A stretch of 64,000 bases of DNA from CAYRML01 sp050942825 (GTDB taxonomy: Bacteria; Bacillota; Dehalobacteriia; UBA4068): positions 1-64,000 of the forward strand of contig JBMNOA010000003.1 of NCBI GenBank assembly GCA_050942825.1, read 5' to 3'. The notes beneath the pieces are model-generated. The model saw only the letters and a program-made list of their open reading frames with translations, ran no database searches and was not told where the DNA came from. The position numbers were made by a program, and so were the translations under genes. Positions 34,067 to 44,045 of this stretch are shown here, one piece after another. Every line of letters begins with the position of its first letter. Position 1 is the first letter of the stretch.

Positions 34067-34987
34067 CTATCTTTTCAGACCAACAAGTTCCTGAAGAATT
34101 TCATCTGAAGTGGTTATGACCCTGGAATTGGCTTGAAGGCCTCTCTGGGCCATAATCATATCGGTGAATTGCTTGGAAAGGTCAACATTAGACATTTCTA
34201 ATCCGCAGGTTTTCAAGGCTCCGGCTGCAATACTGTTAGGTGCATTGATTACAGCATTGCCGGAATTGGAGGTGGAAGACATATACAAATTGCCTTGTTG
34301 GGAGAGGCCATTAGCATTAGCAAAGGTAGCCAAGGCGATTTGAGCCAATGTTGTGATTTGGCCAGTGGTATTATTGATACCGGTGATTTTACCGTCCGGC
34401 CCGATGGTAACGTTGGAATAATTGTTGCGGTCGATTTGAATATTTCTTAAGTTAGCTAAAGCCAGTGGCTCGCCATAAATACTATCGCTGTCCAAATTCT
34501 CAGCTCCTGATTCCGATTCGGGAGTTAAAACTCCTGTGGAGGAGTCTATGGTATATTTGATACTGGCTCCCCGCACATGATTACCTTGGGCATCAACCAG
34601 GTAGCCCATGGAATCAAAATTGAAATTGCCTACCCGGGTATAGTAAACATTATTCGCATCATTGCCGACAATAAAATAACCTTCACCGGAGATATATAAA
34701 TCTTCTGATCGGTCGGTTTGCATAAACCCACCTTGGGTATTAAGAACATCAATAGTAGAAACCTGAGCACCGTAACCAACTTGGCTGGGGTTGGTGCCAC
34801 CGGTAGAACCGTCAGTGCTATTGGGTGCGGCAGCGGAATTAAGGGTTTGATAAAAAACATCGGTAAATATCACCCGGCTATTTTTAAAACCAACTGTATT
34901 GACATTAGCAATATTATTAGCGATGACATCCATCATGGTTTGATGTCCTCTAATACCAGTAATGCCTGAAAACATAGATTTAATCAT
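34067..34987 (-). CDS. flgE: Flagellar hook protein FlgE
   Basis: 306 residues, a short hook subunit lacking most of the variable domain. The N-terminal MFSGITGIRGHQTMMDVIANNIANVNT and C-terminal VDLSKQFTDMIMAQRGLQANSRVITTSDEILQ segments (quoted in part) are diagnostic. ATG at 34987 follows AAAGGAGAG; upstream in-frame codons lack a site. Followed by flbD. Confidence 0.94.
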   Translation of the reverse strand: MIKSMFSGITGIRGHQTMMDVIANNIANVNTVGFKNSRVIFTDVFYQTLNSAAAPNSTDGSTGGTNPSQVGYGAQVSTIDVLNTQGGFMQTDRSEDLYISGEGYFIVGNDANNVYYTRVGNFNFDSMGYLVDAQGNHVRGASIKYTIDSSTGVLTPESESGAENLDSDSIYGEPLALANLRNIQIDRNNYSNVTIGPDGKITGINNTTGQITTLAQIALATFANANGLSQQGNLYMSSTSNSGNAVINAPNSIAAGALKTCGLEMSNVDLSKQFTDMIMAQRGLQANSRVITTSDEILQELVGLKR

Positions 34988-35066
34988 TTCTTTCTCTCCT
35001 TTTTTTGGTAGCCGCCGGGAATCCCCGAAATAATCGAGATTCCTAAGCCTCCTCATAAAGGTCCAG

Positions 35067-35456
35067 CTATGCTATGACGGCTCCATCAATTTGTGTAAAA
35101 ACATTTTCTTTCATATCGTTGCCATCCATGGCGGTGATAACGGTGCTGCTGGGCACATTGACAATAAAAGCTCTGTTTTCCATCAAAATCAGTGTATTGT
35201 TGATGCCTTTTTCTCCCGCTCTATAAGTTGCCTGATTGAGTTTTTGCAGTTCCAGCGGGGAAAGTGTAATGCTTCTTTGTTGCAGTCTTTGTTCAGCATG
35301 TTTAGAAAAAATTAGCTCATGGGTGTGTAGACTATTGTGCAAAATATCCTTAAAAGAGCTACTCTGAACGTTTGCTGCAGATGGTATCTGAGTGTTTTGC
35401 TTCGCGCCCTTTTGAATTATCTCTCCATATTGCAGAAGACGATTATCGATGCGCAT
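35067..35456 (-). CDS. Flagellar operon protein of the TIGR02530 family
   Basis: 129 residues with the conserved FSKHAEQRLQQRSITLS block, LNQATYRAGEKGINNTLIL and the terminal VFTQIDGAVI. The family always lies between flgD and flgE in Bacillota; its function is not established, possibly hook assembly. It starts 12 bases after the flgD stop. Confidence 0.85.
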   Translation of the reverse strand: MRIDNRLLQYGEIIQKGAKQNTQIPSAANVQSSSFKDILHNSLHTHELIFSKHAEQRLQQRSITLSPLELQKLNQATYRAGEKGINNTLILMENRAFIVNVPSSTVITAMDGNDMKENVFTQIDGAVIA

Positions 35457-35467
35457 ATTATTTCCTC

Positions 35468-36001
35468 CTACTCTTGGCTAGTTGAGGTATCGCTGTCTTC
35501 AGCTTCCTCAATAGGCGTGCTATCGCTAGTTTCCTCATCTTCGTCGGCTACGATATCACCGTCCTCGGTTTCTTCAACGGGTAAAGGTATAATTGGTTCT
35601 GCATCTTTTACCAGATACACAGAGTCTATCTCATAATAACCTTCTCCTACGCCCAGAAAAGGCACACCCTCATGATAGATTACCTTATCTACTAAGCCAT
35701 TAACATTGATATAGGTTCCAGTGGCATCTTGAACACTCAAGCTGACGTTTTTGCCGATCAAGCTGAGAGCCTGCAGATTTTCAAAAGAATTCACCAGCTC
35801 CTGCATTTGAGTAAGGGTGGAAAATTGTGCCATTTGTGCCATGTACTGAGTATTATCTACTGGATCGAAGATATTCTGATTTTTTAGTTGGGCAGCAAAA
35901 AGCTGAAAAAAATCATCCATATCTAAAGTAGAATTGTTATTTTTACTGTTGCGGTTGCTGATATTGATATTTGTGACATCATAATCGGTTGAAACTACCA
36001 T
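35468..36001 (-). CDS. flgD: Flagellar hook cap/scaffold protein FlgD
   Basis: 177 residues. The FlgD N-terminus MDDFFQLFAAQLKNQNIFDPVDNTQYMAQMAQFS (in part) is clear, followed by a small beta domain and an acidic, glutamate-rich tail (EETEDGDIVADEDEE). Guides hook polymerisation. Preceded by fliK. Confidence 0.93.
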   Translation of the reverse strand: MVVSTDYDVTNINISNRNSKNNNSTLDMDDFFQLFAAQLKNQNIFDPVDNTQYMAQMAQFSTLTQMQELVNSFENLQALSLIGKNVSLSVQDATGTYINVNGLVDKVIYHEGVPFLGVGEGYYEIDSVYLVKDAEPIIPLPVEETEDGDIVADEDEETSDSTPIEEAEDSDTSTSQE

Positions 36002-36047
36002 ATTTTCCTCCTTTGCCTTTACTTAATCCGAATAATTGCAAGGTAGG

Positions 36048-37583
36048 TCAAGCTATGCAATTCAAAAGTCCTAAGCGTGTTCTTATTGCCTCCGCATCAT
36101 GATCTTGTTGGCCTATTTCTTCAAAAGGCAGATAATAAGGCCGGGTTTTTTGAGGGTTTTTATCCATAGTCCCCGAATATTGCTCTTGCAAATTATAGTA
36201 GCTTTGCTGATTACCTTCATTTGTGCTGACGTTAAATCCGGTCACTTCATAATTTTTGGCCTCTAAGGCAGCTCTTAATTCCCCGGCCTGGCCTTCCAAA
36301 AGTTTTTGCGTGGATAATACACTGGTGATAATTTCCAGGGTTACCTTACTTTCTTTGCAGATCAGATTTACCGTTATCTCCCCCAAGCCATCCGGCAAGA
36401 GTTTGAGCTTAAAGCTTGTACTACCTTCGGGGATAATTTGAGGTAGTTTTTCTGTGATTTGCAGGAAAGTTTTAGTCTGCTGTATCAAGGAGGGTTGGTC
36501 TCCTTTTGGGGCTGGAGCGTCAGGAGCTTCTGTGGTTTGATCAGCATTAAATGTTTGCAGGCTCGAGGTTGGGGCATTAAACTCTGGCATAGATTTAGGA
36601 TGGACCTCTGCTTCACCGGCAGTTTCAATTGATTGGTTTTTTTGCCCGGCTGCCAAAAACTGATCAGAAGAAGAATCTGTGTTTTTTGCTTGCTCCTGTC
36701 CCTTAGCTTCTCTGCCTTTGAGATCTGCCTTGATTTCGCCGGCGGATTCCTCATGGTAGATATTGCCCGATATTTCAGGAGAAGTCTCCTTGGCCGATGT
36801 TTTAATAATGCTGATCTCTGCTTGTTGATGATTTGCTGTATCAGCCATTTTATTATTGATAGGAGGCTCTTCTGCTATGGCCTGCTTTTGAAGGGAAAAG
36901 TCATTAATTATTTCCGGTATACCAGATCCAGAGGTTGGCAGCGCCTTGGATATTTCCAGAGCTGTCTTTTGTATTAAGTTAGGATCAGGCAATTTGCCGC
37001 TTTGCTCAGATGAAGGGGCAGATCTGCTAATTTGTTCAGGCTGAGGCGGGCTTTTACTGCTTTGCTCAGATGAAGGGGCAGATCTGCTATTTTGTTCAGG
37101 CTGAGGCGGGCTTTTACTGCTTTGCTCAGGTACAGCAGGGGAGCCGTTGATCTGTTCAGGTGGCGGAAGAAATGTGCTGTCTTGTTCAGCCTGTGGGAAA
37201 AATGCACTACTAAGTTTAGGGAAAATAGGTTGTCCTGAAGTCAAGGTTTGCTGTATTAAGCATCTTATACTTGCTTCAGATGGCATTTGTTCGGCTGCTT
37301 GTCCACTGGAGCAGTTTGCTGTCAAGGCTTCTGCATCTACCAAGGGAGCTGAATACATACTAAGTATTATCTGTTCCTGAGCTTGTTTTTCTTGCTGAGG
37401 AGTTTGCGGTATTTCTTCTGAGGCAGGGTTTTCCTTTGATGGGGCAGTATTGTTGTGGTTTATTCCGGCCAGTACAGATAAAAAAGCTTCTTTACAATTA
37501 TCAATATTGGCCTGAGAAGAAAGCTGATCTCTGCCTGGCGGTCCCGGAGAAGATATTGTTACGAGATTAGTGACATTTGTCAT
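36048..37583 (-). CDS. fliK: Flagellar hook-length control protein FliK
   Basis: 511 residues. The long N-terminal part is proline/serine/glutamine-rich with a 20-residue tandem repeat (RSAPSSEQSSKSPPQPEQNS type). The C-terminal domain (about 370-460) with LKLLPDGLGEITVNL and LKLEITSVLSTQKLLEGQAGELR-like helices is the Flg_hook domain that acts on FlhB. ATG at 37583 has GAGGAGG upstream. Repeat number could influence hook length, which is inference. Confidence 0.88.
   Translation of the reverse strand: MTNVTNLVTISSPGPPGRDQLSSQANIDNCKEAFLSVLAGINHNNTAPSKENPASEEIPQTPQQEKQAQEQIILSMYSAPLVDAEALTANCSSGQAAEQMPSEASIRCLIQQTLTSGQPIFPKLSSAFFPQAEQDSTFLPPPEQINGSPAVPEQSSKSPPQPEQNSRSAPSSEQSSKSPPQPEQISRSAPSSEQSGKLPDPNLIQKTALEISKALPTSGSGIPEIINDFSLQKQAIAEEPPINNKMADTANHQQAEISIIKTSAKETSPEISGNIYHEESAGEIKADLKGREAKGQEQAKNTDSSSDQFLAAGQKNQSIETAGEAEVHPKSMPEFNAPTSSLQTFNADQTTEAPDAPAPKGDQPSLIQQTKTFLQITEKLPQIIPEGSTSFKLKLLPDGLGEITVNLICKESKVTLEIITSVLSTQKLLEGQAGELRAALEAKNYEVTGFNVSTNEGNQQSYYNLQEQYSGTMDKNPQKTRPYYLPFEEIGQQDHDAEAIRTRLGLLNCIA
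36999..37129 (-). repeat. 60-bp tandem repeat in fliK
   Basis: Just over two copies of a 60-bp unit (37021-37080 and 37081-37129, with a partial copy from 36999), in frame, coding for 20 residues per unit. Copies differ by only a few bases, so the duplication is recent or kept alike. Confidence 0.85.
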
Positions 37584-37690
37584 CTTTTTCACCTCCTCTC
37601 ATAGTCTATTTGCATTTAATTTCCAAGGATGAAAGTTTTTTTGACGTATATTTGGTAAATCGTTATATAAGCTTAATGATACTTATTTTG

Positions 37691-38146
37691 TTAATAGATC
37701 TGATACTTTGAGGCAAGGTTTGCATTACTTATGAATTCGTCGATAAAAACTTCGTGAATTTTCCTTTGTTCATGTTGATAATCTTCCCAATGCTTTTCTT
37801 TAAGCTTATCCATGGAATTTTTTTCCTTTGAAATAGCGACTAATTTATTGATTTGCTGTTCTATTTCTTGTTTGCTTTTTTCTATTAAGTTAATAATATG
37901 GTTAATCTGTTCCTGTAGTTCATGGATATAATCCTGAAGCGAGATCAAATCTCTGATTGCTATTCCCTCTGAGCATTTTTGTTCATAATCGCACTGATAT
38001 TGATTAACTTGACCACAAAGTAGTTGCAATTTTTCTTCAAGCTGTTGATGATAAAGTCGCATAGCCTGCAGGGTGTTTTTTTCGCTGTCCTCCATATGAG
38101 TTTTGTATTCAAGTATCTTCTGCATGGAAAATTGGAACTTTTTCAT
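37691..38146 (-). CDS. fliJ: Flagellar export protein FliJ
   Basis: 151 residues, almost wholly coiled coil (glutamine- and glutamate-rich). Starts MKKFQFSMQKILEYKTHMEDSEK as usual for the family. FliJ acts as the stalk of the FliI ATPase. Position between fliI and fliK supports the call. Confidence 0.9.
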   Translation of the reverse strand: MKKFQFSMQKILEYKTHMEDSEKNTLQAMRLYHQQLEEKLQLLCGQVNQYQCDYEQKCSEGIAIRDLISLQDYIHELQEQINHIINLIEKSKQEIEQQINKLVAISKEKNSMDKLKEKHWEDYQHEQRKIHEVFIDEFISNANLASKYQIY

Positions 38147-38159
38147 AATCCCCTCCCAT

Positions 38160-39479
38160 TTAAGCTGGGATAATAGACTTCATTAACTCCATGGTTTCTT
38201 CATAGCTGAAACTTTCTTCCACACGCTGCTGCAAAAAAGAATTTATCTGCTCAATACAGCCGATGGCTTTGTCTAATTCGGGATTGCTGCCGGATTTATA
38301 GGCGCCAATGCTGATAAGGTCGGAATTATTATTGTAGACAGCAAGCATTCTACGAATTTCTCCCGCGCACTTTAAATGCAGGGGATCTACTAATTCAGAC
38401 ATCAGGCGGCTGATACTGGCCAGAATATCGATGGCGGGATAATGATTGCGCATAGCGATGGCCCGTGAAAGTACGATATGGCCGTCGATGATACCTCTTA
38501 CAGTATCTGATATGGGTTCGTTAACATCATCGCCTTCTACCAATACGGTGTAGATCCCAGTGATGGAGCCGGTTTCAAAATTCCCGGAGCGCTCTAATAG
38601 TTTTGGCAGCATGGAGTAGATAGAGGGTGTATATCCTCTGGCAACCGGTGGTTCGCCAATAGCCAAACCAATTTCCCTTTGTGCCATGGCAAAGCGGGTC
38701 AAAGAATCCATCAACAGCAACACATTTTTTCCTTGATCGCGAAAATATTCAGCAATAGTAGTCGCTACTAATGAACATTTTAGGCGCATCATGGCTGGCT
38801 GATCAGAGGTAGCCACTACCAGCACTGATCTTTTCATCCCCTCTGGCCCTAAATCTTTTTCGATAAAATCACGGACTTCCCGGCCTCTTTCGCCTACTAA
38901 GGCGATCACATTGATATCAGCTTCGATATTTCTGGCAATCATACCTAAAAGAGTGCTTTTGCCGACCCCGCTGCCGGAAAATATCCCCATCCTTTGTCCC
39001 CTGCCGCAGGTCAACAAGGAATCGATGGCTTTTACCCCGATATTAATTCGTGTAGCGATTCTGGGCCGTGAAAGTGGGTTAGAGGGTTTGTTCTGCACCG
39101 AATAGGTGGGCATTATCCCTAGTTCCTCCATACCGTCTATGGGGCGTCCAAAGCCATCAATAGTGCGTCCAATAAGTTTATCTCCTACTGGTACTTGTAA
39201 AACATTGCCGGTGGATTCTACCACACAGCCCGGACCAATGCCGGCAATATCCTCAAAGGGCATGAGCAGTACTTTTTGTTCTTTGAAACCCACAACCTCT
39301 CCCAGGATGTATTTTTCTTCCCGAGGCAGGTAAATGCGGCATACCTCACCGATATTAGTATGGGGCCCGGTAGATTCGATGACCAGACCGATGATTTTAT
39401 CTACTTTACCTTTATAAACGATGGTTTTTGTATCCTGGATTATTGGCAAGTATTTCTCAAAGTTCAAATTTACCTCCAA
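38160..39479 (-). CDS. fliI: Flagellum-specific ATPase FliI
   Basis: Hexameric ATPase of flagellar export, 439 residues. N-terminal beta barrel, then Walker A GSGVGKST (about residue 168), the GERGREVRDFIE and LLMDSLTRFAMAQREIGLA motifs and a C-terminal helical domain. Similar to F1 beta subunits but with FliI-type GEPPVARGY. 14 bases upstream of fliJ. Confidence 0.97.
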   Translation of the reverse strand: MEVNLNFEKYLPIIQDTKTIVYKGKVDKIIGLVIESTGPHTNIGEVCRIYLPREEKYILGEVVGFKEQKVLLMPFEDIAGIGPGCVVESTGNVLQVPVGDKLIGRTIDGFGRPIDGMEELGIMPTYSVQNKPSNPLSRPRIATRINIGVKAIDSLLTCGRGQRMGIFSGSGVGKSTLLGMIARNIEADINVIALVGERGREVRDFIEKDLGPEGMKRSVLVVATSDQPAMMRLKCSLVATTIAEYFRDQGKNVLLLMDSLTRFAMAQREIGLAIGEPPVARGYTPSIYSMLPKLLERSGNFETGSITGIYTVLVEGDDVNEPISDTVRGIIDGHIVLSRAIAMRNHYPAIDILASISRLMSELVDPLHLKCAGEIRRMLAVYNNNSDLISIGAYKSGSNPELDKAIGCIEQINSFLQQRVEESFSYEETMELMKSIIPA

Positions 39480-39496
39480 CCTTTAAAAAAAGCATC

Positions 39497-40237
39497 TCAG
39501 GGAATCAGGTCAACTCTGCTAAATGCCTCCTGTAGACGAGACATCTGCGTTTGCACACTAGCATCGGCTATGCTCTGGGGTGTTTCTACAATGCAGGTTC
39601 CCGGGGGAGCATTTTCTATGACAGTGACTTTAATGCTCTTAGCCTCCTGGGTCAGATTCTGCAGCAACTCACTGTAAGAGGTGGCAAAGGATGCCTCACA
39701 CCCGGAGACGGTAACCTTGACCCAATCCTGGGTATTCAATTCCTGTATGGCGCTTTTATAAAGGGCCAAAAATGCTTGGTCATTGGCTTGTAGTTCTGTA
39801 TTGATAATTTTTTTGGCTAATTCTAAGGCAAAAGCTTTAAGATTTTGTTCGTGTTTTTCCAAAAGAGCAGCCTTTTGTTGTTCAATTGATTTTATTAGTG
39901 CAGACAATTCGGCTAATTGAAAGTCAATCTGTTCCATGGCCTGTGCTTTGCCAGTTTCCAAACCCTCCAGATACCCATTCTCACGGGCATGGATAAGTTC
40001 ATTATTGGCCTTTTTCGAGGCTTGATCCAGCATCCTTTTTGCAAACTCCTCCGCTCGAACAACTATTTTATTGGCATCCATACGAGCCTGCCAGATCATT
40101 TTTTCACAGCTTTTGGATATTTTATCTTTAGAAGCGGCAGGGTTTTTTATTTCCTCTGGTTCATAAACCTCTTTGATGTTTAAAGAGGAGCCGAGATTTT
40201 TCATAATTACACTGTTCCACTTTAGTACCTTAGACAA
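39497..40237 (-). CDS. fliH: Flagellar assembly protein FliH
   Basis: Regulator of the FliI ATPase. 246 residues with a long coiled coil (about 40-140) containing ARMDANKIVVRAEEFAKRM and a C-terminal FliH/V-type ATPase E-like domain. The TTG start has AAAGGATGAG upstream and overlaps fliG by eight bases. Confidence 0.88.
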   Translation of the reverse strand: MSKVLKWNSVIMKNLGSSLNIKEVYEPEEIKNPAASKDKISKSCEKMIWQARMDANKIVVRAEEFAKRMLDQASKKANNELIHARENGYLEGLETGKAQAMEQIDFQLAELSALIKSIEQQKAALLEKHEQNLKAFALELAKKIINTELQANDQAFLALYKSAIQELNTQDWVKVTVSGCEASFATSYSELLQNLTQEAKSIKVTVIENAPPGTCIVETPQSIADASVQTQMSRLQEAFSRVDLIP

Positions 40238-41231
40238 TTAACTCATCCTTTCGGCCTCTGGCTACAATTATTTCGCCTGTTTCTTCAAGTCTTCTTACCA
40301 GCTCTACTAATCTTTGTTGCGCTTCCTCAACATCTGTTACTCTTACTGCTCTCAAATACTGGGCGTCTTCTTTCATGGTTTCAGCCATGCGCTCGGACAT
40401 ATTAGCATAAAATACTTCGGCAACTTCTTTGCTGGAGCCCTTGAGGGCGACCAGCAGATCTTTAGTATTGGCACCGCGGAGGATTTTTTGGATGTAGATA
40501 GGATCTAAAGTAACGATATCTTCAAAGATAAACATACGTTTTCTGATTTCTTCGGTAAGTTCAGGCTGTATTCGTCCCAGTTCTTCCAAAATAAATTTTT
40601 CCGTACCTCTGTCTGTAGCATTGAGAATCTCTGCCATATGTTTTACCCCGCCGATTTCTGATACTCCAAGGGACATGAGGGAGGAGAACTTTTTTTCAAA
40701 AGCTATTTCCACTTCCTTGACGATTTCCGGGGAGGTGCGCTCCATAGTGGCTATTCTTTCAGTGACTTCTATCTGGAAGTCACGCGGAAGTTCCTTAAGT
40801 ACTTCCGAGGCCTGCTCCGCCCGAAGATATGACAATACCAATGCGATTGTTTGAGGATGTTCATTTTGCAAAAAGGACACTAAATACTTGGGCTCCACCT
40901 TACGCAGGAAATCAAAGGCTCGGGTTTTGATATTTTTTGTAATTTTTTCAATAAGATTATTGGCATTTTGAACTCCGAAGGCTTTGTTTAGAATTTCTTT
41001 GGCATATTCTATGCCGCCCTCAGAGACATATTTTTGTGCCAGACAAAGATTATAAAATTCCTCCATCACCCCTTCCATGGTTTCAGGGCTTAATTCCTTC
41101 ATGGTAGCAATTTCCATTGTAAGTAATTCTACTTCGTTTTCTCTTAGGAATTTATAGATTCGTGATGCATAATCAGTGCCTAACCCAATTATTACTGCCG
41201 CTGCCTTTTTCTGGACAGTTAATCTACTCAT
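40230..41231 (-). CDS. fliG: Flagellar motor switch protein FliG
   Basis: Rotor protein that contacts the MotA stator. About 333 residues; the middle domain EHPQTIALVLSYL and the C-terminal armadillo domain with MFIFEDIVTLDPIYIQKIL and the charged torque helix (LKGSSKEVAEVFYANMSERM in part) are clear. ATG at 41231 follows GAGGG; an ATG four codons earlier is possible. Overlaps fliF by eight bases. Confidence 0.97.
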   Translation of the reverse strand: MSRLTVQKKAAAVIIGLGTDYASRIYKFLRENEVELLTMEIATMKELSPETMEGVMEEFYNLCLAQKYVSEGGIEYAKEILNKAFGVQNANNLIEKITKNIKTRAFDFLRKVEPKYLVSFLQNEHPQTIALVLSYLRAEQASEVLKELPRDFQIEVTERIATMERTSPEIVKEVEIAFEKKFSSLMSLGVSEIGGVKHMAEILNATDRGTEKFILEELGRIQPELTEEIRKRMFIFEDIVTLDPIYIQKILRGANTKDLLVALKGSSKEVAEVFYANMSERMAETMKEDAQYLRAVRVTDVEEAQQRLVELVRRLEETGEIIVARGRKDELIV

Positions 41232-42783
41232 AATTGCCCTCATCCTCTTTTAACCAAGTTCTTAAAAGTTGTGCTACAATATCGGGATTAGAAACGGAAA
41301 ATTCCTGTATCTGTTTTTTCAAGCCTTGCTCGCGAGTTTCGTTGAGGATAATTTCGCCGGGAAAACCCTTTTCTGCTTCTTCACTCCAAAAGGCTTGATC
41401 AAATTCATCCTCACTCTTTTTAGCCTTAATTTTTTTACGTTTTCGCTTGATCAACATAAAGGAGACTAGCAAAAGAATTAAAAACAAAGCAGAAGCGCCA
41501 ATGAGAATAAGCTGTGTACGAGTGAGATTGAAGAGTAGCTCTTCACTTTCTATAGGGGTATTGCCACTCATAAATTTAGCATTGGCAATAACTACTTTAT
41601 CCACACTGGTCCCGGAAGCAAAGGCTACCATTTCTTTGTAGGTATTAACCTGATCCCGAGAAAGGCTATCCGTGTTGATAAGAACTGCCGCTGAGATGTC
41701 AGTAATCTCGTAACCATTGCGTTCTACTTGCTGCTTAAGTTGATTTACTAAGTAATTTGTGCTGGAGCTGGAAGTGCCCGTTCCTGTACCTGTAGTATTA
41801 CCGGCTTGAGGGTAAACTGCTACCCCGGTATTGGAACCGGTACCGGGAACTCCTCCAACATTGCTTTGCCCATCAACAGAGTCTTGGTATAGCTCTTGTT
41901 GTGTGATTATGCCGCTATTATCTACTATGGGGGTATAAGTTGTTTGTTCACTATGGCTTTTATTAATATCCACGGTGGCATTTACTGAAACCCGAACGGC
42001 ATTGGCTCCGAAAATAGGTTGTAATAATTGATTAATCTTGTTTTCTAACACCTGGCTAATATTTTTTTCTAGATCGAGTTTGGTGTAAGTTATGCCCTCG
42101 CTGCCGTCAGAGTATTGATTATTGAGAATATTGCCCGAGCTGTCCACAATAGCCACATTTTCTGATTCCAAACCGGGCACGCTTTTAGCTACCAATTCTC
42201 CGATACCTTTAATCTGTTTGTTGTTAAGCTGCACATTACCCGCTAGCTCCAATACTACCGAAGCGGTTGCCGGCACCTGATCTTCTTTAAGGACAAAAGA
42301 ATCCTCCTCGGGGAGGCTGATAGTAACTATAGCGTTATCCACTACATCAATGGTCTTGATAGCGTCCTGCAGACGGTTCTGGAGTTGAAATAGCAAATAC
42401 TTTTTCTTTTCATAATCGGTTGTCATATAGCTGGAATTATTACTAAAAATATCATAATTAAGTGTGCTTTGCGGATAACCCTCGGCGGAGAGAGTCATTT
42501 TTAGCTGGGCCTCCTGTTCCTTGGGAACTAAAATAGTTCCATTGGATTCCAGTTTGGAATCCACTCCCATTTCATTAAGGCGCACTACTATTTTAGCTGC
42601 CTCATCGGCAGAAAGACCACTATACAAGATTTCATAGCGGGGATTGTTTAAAATTAGAGCCATTACAATAACTAAAACAAAAATTCCGGCCACCACAGAA
42701 ATGACTAGAATCTTTTTTCGGCCATTTAGTTTCCTAGTATATTCCAAGAGCTGTTTAATAATTTTATCAGGGCTTATGTTCAT
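41224..42783 (-). CDS. fliF: Flagellar MS-ring protein FliF
   Basis: 519 residues: transmembrane segment at about 24-44, the ring-building domains with YEILYSGLSADEAAKIV and LPEEDSFVLKEDQVPATASVVLEL (in part), a glycine/serine/threonine-rich variable loop, a second transmembrane segment near 440, and a cytoplasmic C-terminus that binds FliG. Follows fliE. Confidence 0.97.
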   Translation of the reverse strand: MNISPDKIIKQLLEYTRKLNGRKKILVISVVAGIFVLVIVMALILNNPRYEILYSGLSADEAAKIVVRLNEMGVDSKLESNGTILVPKEQEAQLKMTLSAEGYPQSTLNYDIFSNNSSYMTTDYEKKKYLLFQLQNRLQDAIKTIDVVDNAIVTISLPEEDSFVLKEDQVPATASVVLELAGNVQLNNKQIKGIGELVAKSVPGLESENVAIVDSSGNILNNQYSDGSEGITYTKLDLEKNISQVLENKINQLLQPIFGANAVRVSVNATVDINKSHSEQTTYTPIVDNSGIITQQELYQDSVDGQSNVGGVPGTGSNTGVAVYPQAGNTTGTGTGTSSSSTNYLVNQLKQQVERNGYEITDISAAVLINTDSLSRDQVNTYKEMVAFASGTSVDKVVIANAKFMSGNTPIESEELLFNLTRTQLILIGASALFLILLLVSFMLIKRKRKKIKAKKSEDEFDQAFWSEEAEKGFPGEIILNETREQGLKKQIQEFSVSNPDIVAQLLRTWLKEDEGNYE

Positions 42784-42836
42784 ACTTTATCCTTTGTGAT
42801 ACTTAATTTATATGAATTTCTGTGACAAGAATACTT

Positions 42837-43133
42837 CTAAAGTGTAATACGCATGACCTCGTTATAGGCATCCAGAGCTTTATTTCTGATTTGTACAAAC
42901 GTTTGCAAGGCCAAATCAGCTTTGGCGATATTGATTGTAATATCGTGTAGATTATTGGCCTCACCGGTAGCCATGTTTAATATATCCTGCTGTACTTGAT
43001 CTTCTGTCAGCTTAACTTGATCCAGAGCTTGTTGGAAAAAGTCCGTGAATGAAGAAAACTTTTCCTGTTCCTGCAGGATAGTATTATTAGGGGTGTTGAT
43101 AAAATCTGTTGCAGATATAGAAGAGATTGTCAT
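42837..43133 (-). CDS. fliE: Flagellar hook-basal body protein FliE
   Basis: 98 residues. Family pattern FTDFFQQALDQVKLTEDQVQQDIL, then GEANNLHDITINIAKADLALQTFVQIRNKALDAYNEVM (in part). Links MS ring and rod. Lies between flgC and fliF. Confidence 0.95.
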   Translation of the reverse strand: MTISSISATDFINTPNNTILQEQEKFSSFTDFFQQALDQVKLTEDQVQQDILNMATGEANNLHDITINIAKADLALQTFVQIRNKALDAYNEVMRITL

Positions 43134-43190
43134 TTTGATTTTCTCCTTATTTTACATATTTTTTGATGCCGTTCATAACATTATTATGTT

Positions 43191-43622
43191 TTATCTGCCT
43201 ATTTCCAAAGCACGGTTAGCCATTTGGATCAGTGAGTTAAAGGCAGCTATATTTGCTTCAATAGAGCGGGTTGCGGACATCATATCAATCATTTCTTCCA
43301 CTGTATTTATATTTGGCATCATTACATAGCCATTTTGATCAGCATCAGGATGGGAAGGATCGTATACGGGGATCGTGGCATTGGGATTCTCAATTATTTC
43401 CGTCACCTCAACACCTCTAATGCCCTGAGTATTTCTTAATATTCCTTTAAAGCTTACTTGTTCTTCGCTCGGCCTAAAAACTACTGATTTTTTAATATAT
43501 GGACCGCCCTCAGGTGTTCTTGTGGTTTTTGCATTGGCAATATTTTGAGATATTATGTCCATTCTCAGTTTTTGAGCGGTAAGGGCTGAACCGCTGATAT
43601 TAAGTGAATTTAGAAAAGACAT
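43191..43622 (-). CDS. flgC: Flagellar rod protein FlgC
   Basis: 143 residues with the rod-protein motif ISGSALTAQKLRMDIISQNIANAKTTRTPEGG (in part) and the C-terminal SIEANIAAFNSLIQMANRALEIG. Four bases downstream of flgB. Confidence 0.96.
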   Translation of the reverse strand: MSFLNSLNISGSALTAQKLRMDIISQNIANAKTTRTPEGGPYIKKSVVFRPSEEQVSFKGILRNTQGIRGVEVTEIIENPNATIPVYDPSHPDADQNGYVMMPNINTVEEMIDMMSATRSIEANIAAFNSLIQMANRALEIGR

Positions 43623-43625
43623 CTT

Positions 43626-44006
43626 TTATCTCCCTTCATTGATAACATATTTCATTCTTGATAGCTCACTGGATACCGCTCTGATAAGGTATTCATATTG
43701 GAGCTGCGTCCTGGACAATTCGATCTTTTCGGCTGTAATATCTACATTATTACCATCATCTCGCAAGCTGGAGTCTTTATTTTCTCTTATTTGGGGCTGC
43801 AGGTTATTAAGCCTTGAAGAGTTTATGCTGCTGCCGGACGAAGACAAGAATCTTTTTAAGATATCCTCGAATACAACAGTATGGCTCTTATAGCCGGGAG
43901 TATCAACATTAGCTAGATTTGAAGAAATTACACTTTGTCGCAGCGAAAGTGCATCGAGACTTTTTTCCGCGATAATCAGGCTGTTACTGTCGAAAAGAAT
44001 GCTCAA
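43626..44006 (-). CDS. flgB: Flagellar rod protein FlgB
   Basis: 126 residues, first gene of the large flagellar operon. Motifs: LDALSLRQSVISSNLANVDTPGYK and the C-terminal YEYLIRAVSSELSRMKYVINEGR (each in part). TTG at 44006 is chosen because GGAGGG lies about eight bases upstream; a longer frame would begin within the riboswitch. The leader carries a c-di-GMP-type riboswitch and terminator. Confidence 0.95.
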   Translation of the reverse strand: MSILFDSNSLIIAEKSLDALSLRQSVISSNLANVDTPGYKSHTVVFEDILKRFLSSSGSSINSSRLNNLQPQIRENKDSSLRDDGNNVDITAEKIELSRTQLQYEYLIRAVSSELSRMKYVINEGR

Positions 44007-44045
44007 AGAAATCACCCTCCTCAATATTTTCTTAATATTTATGAT

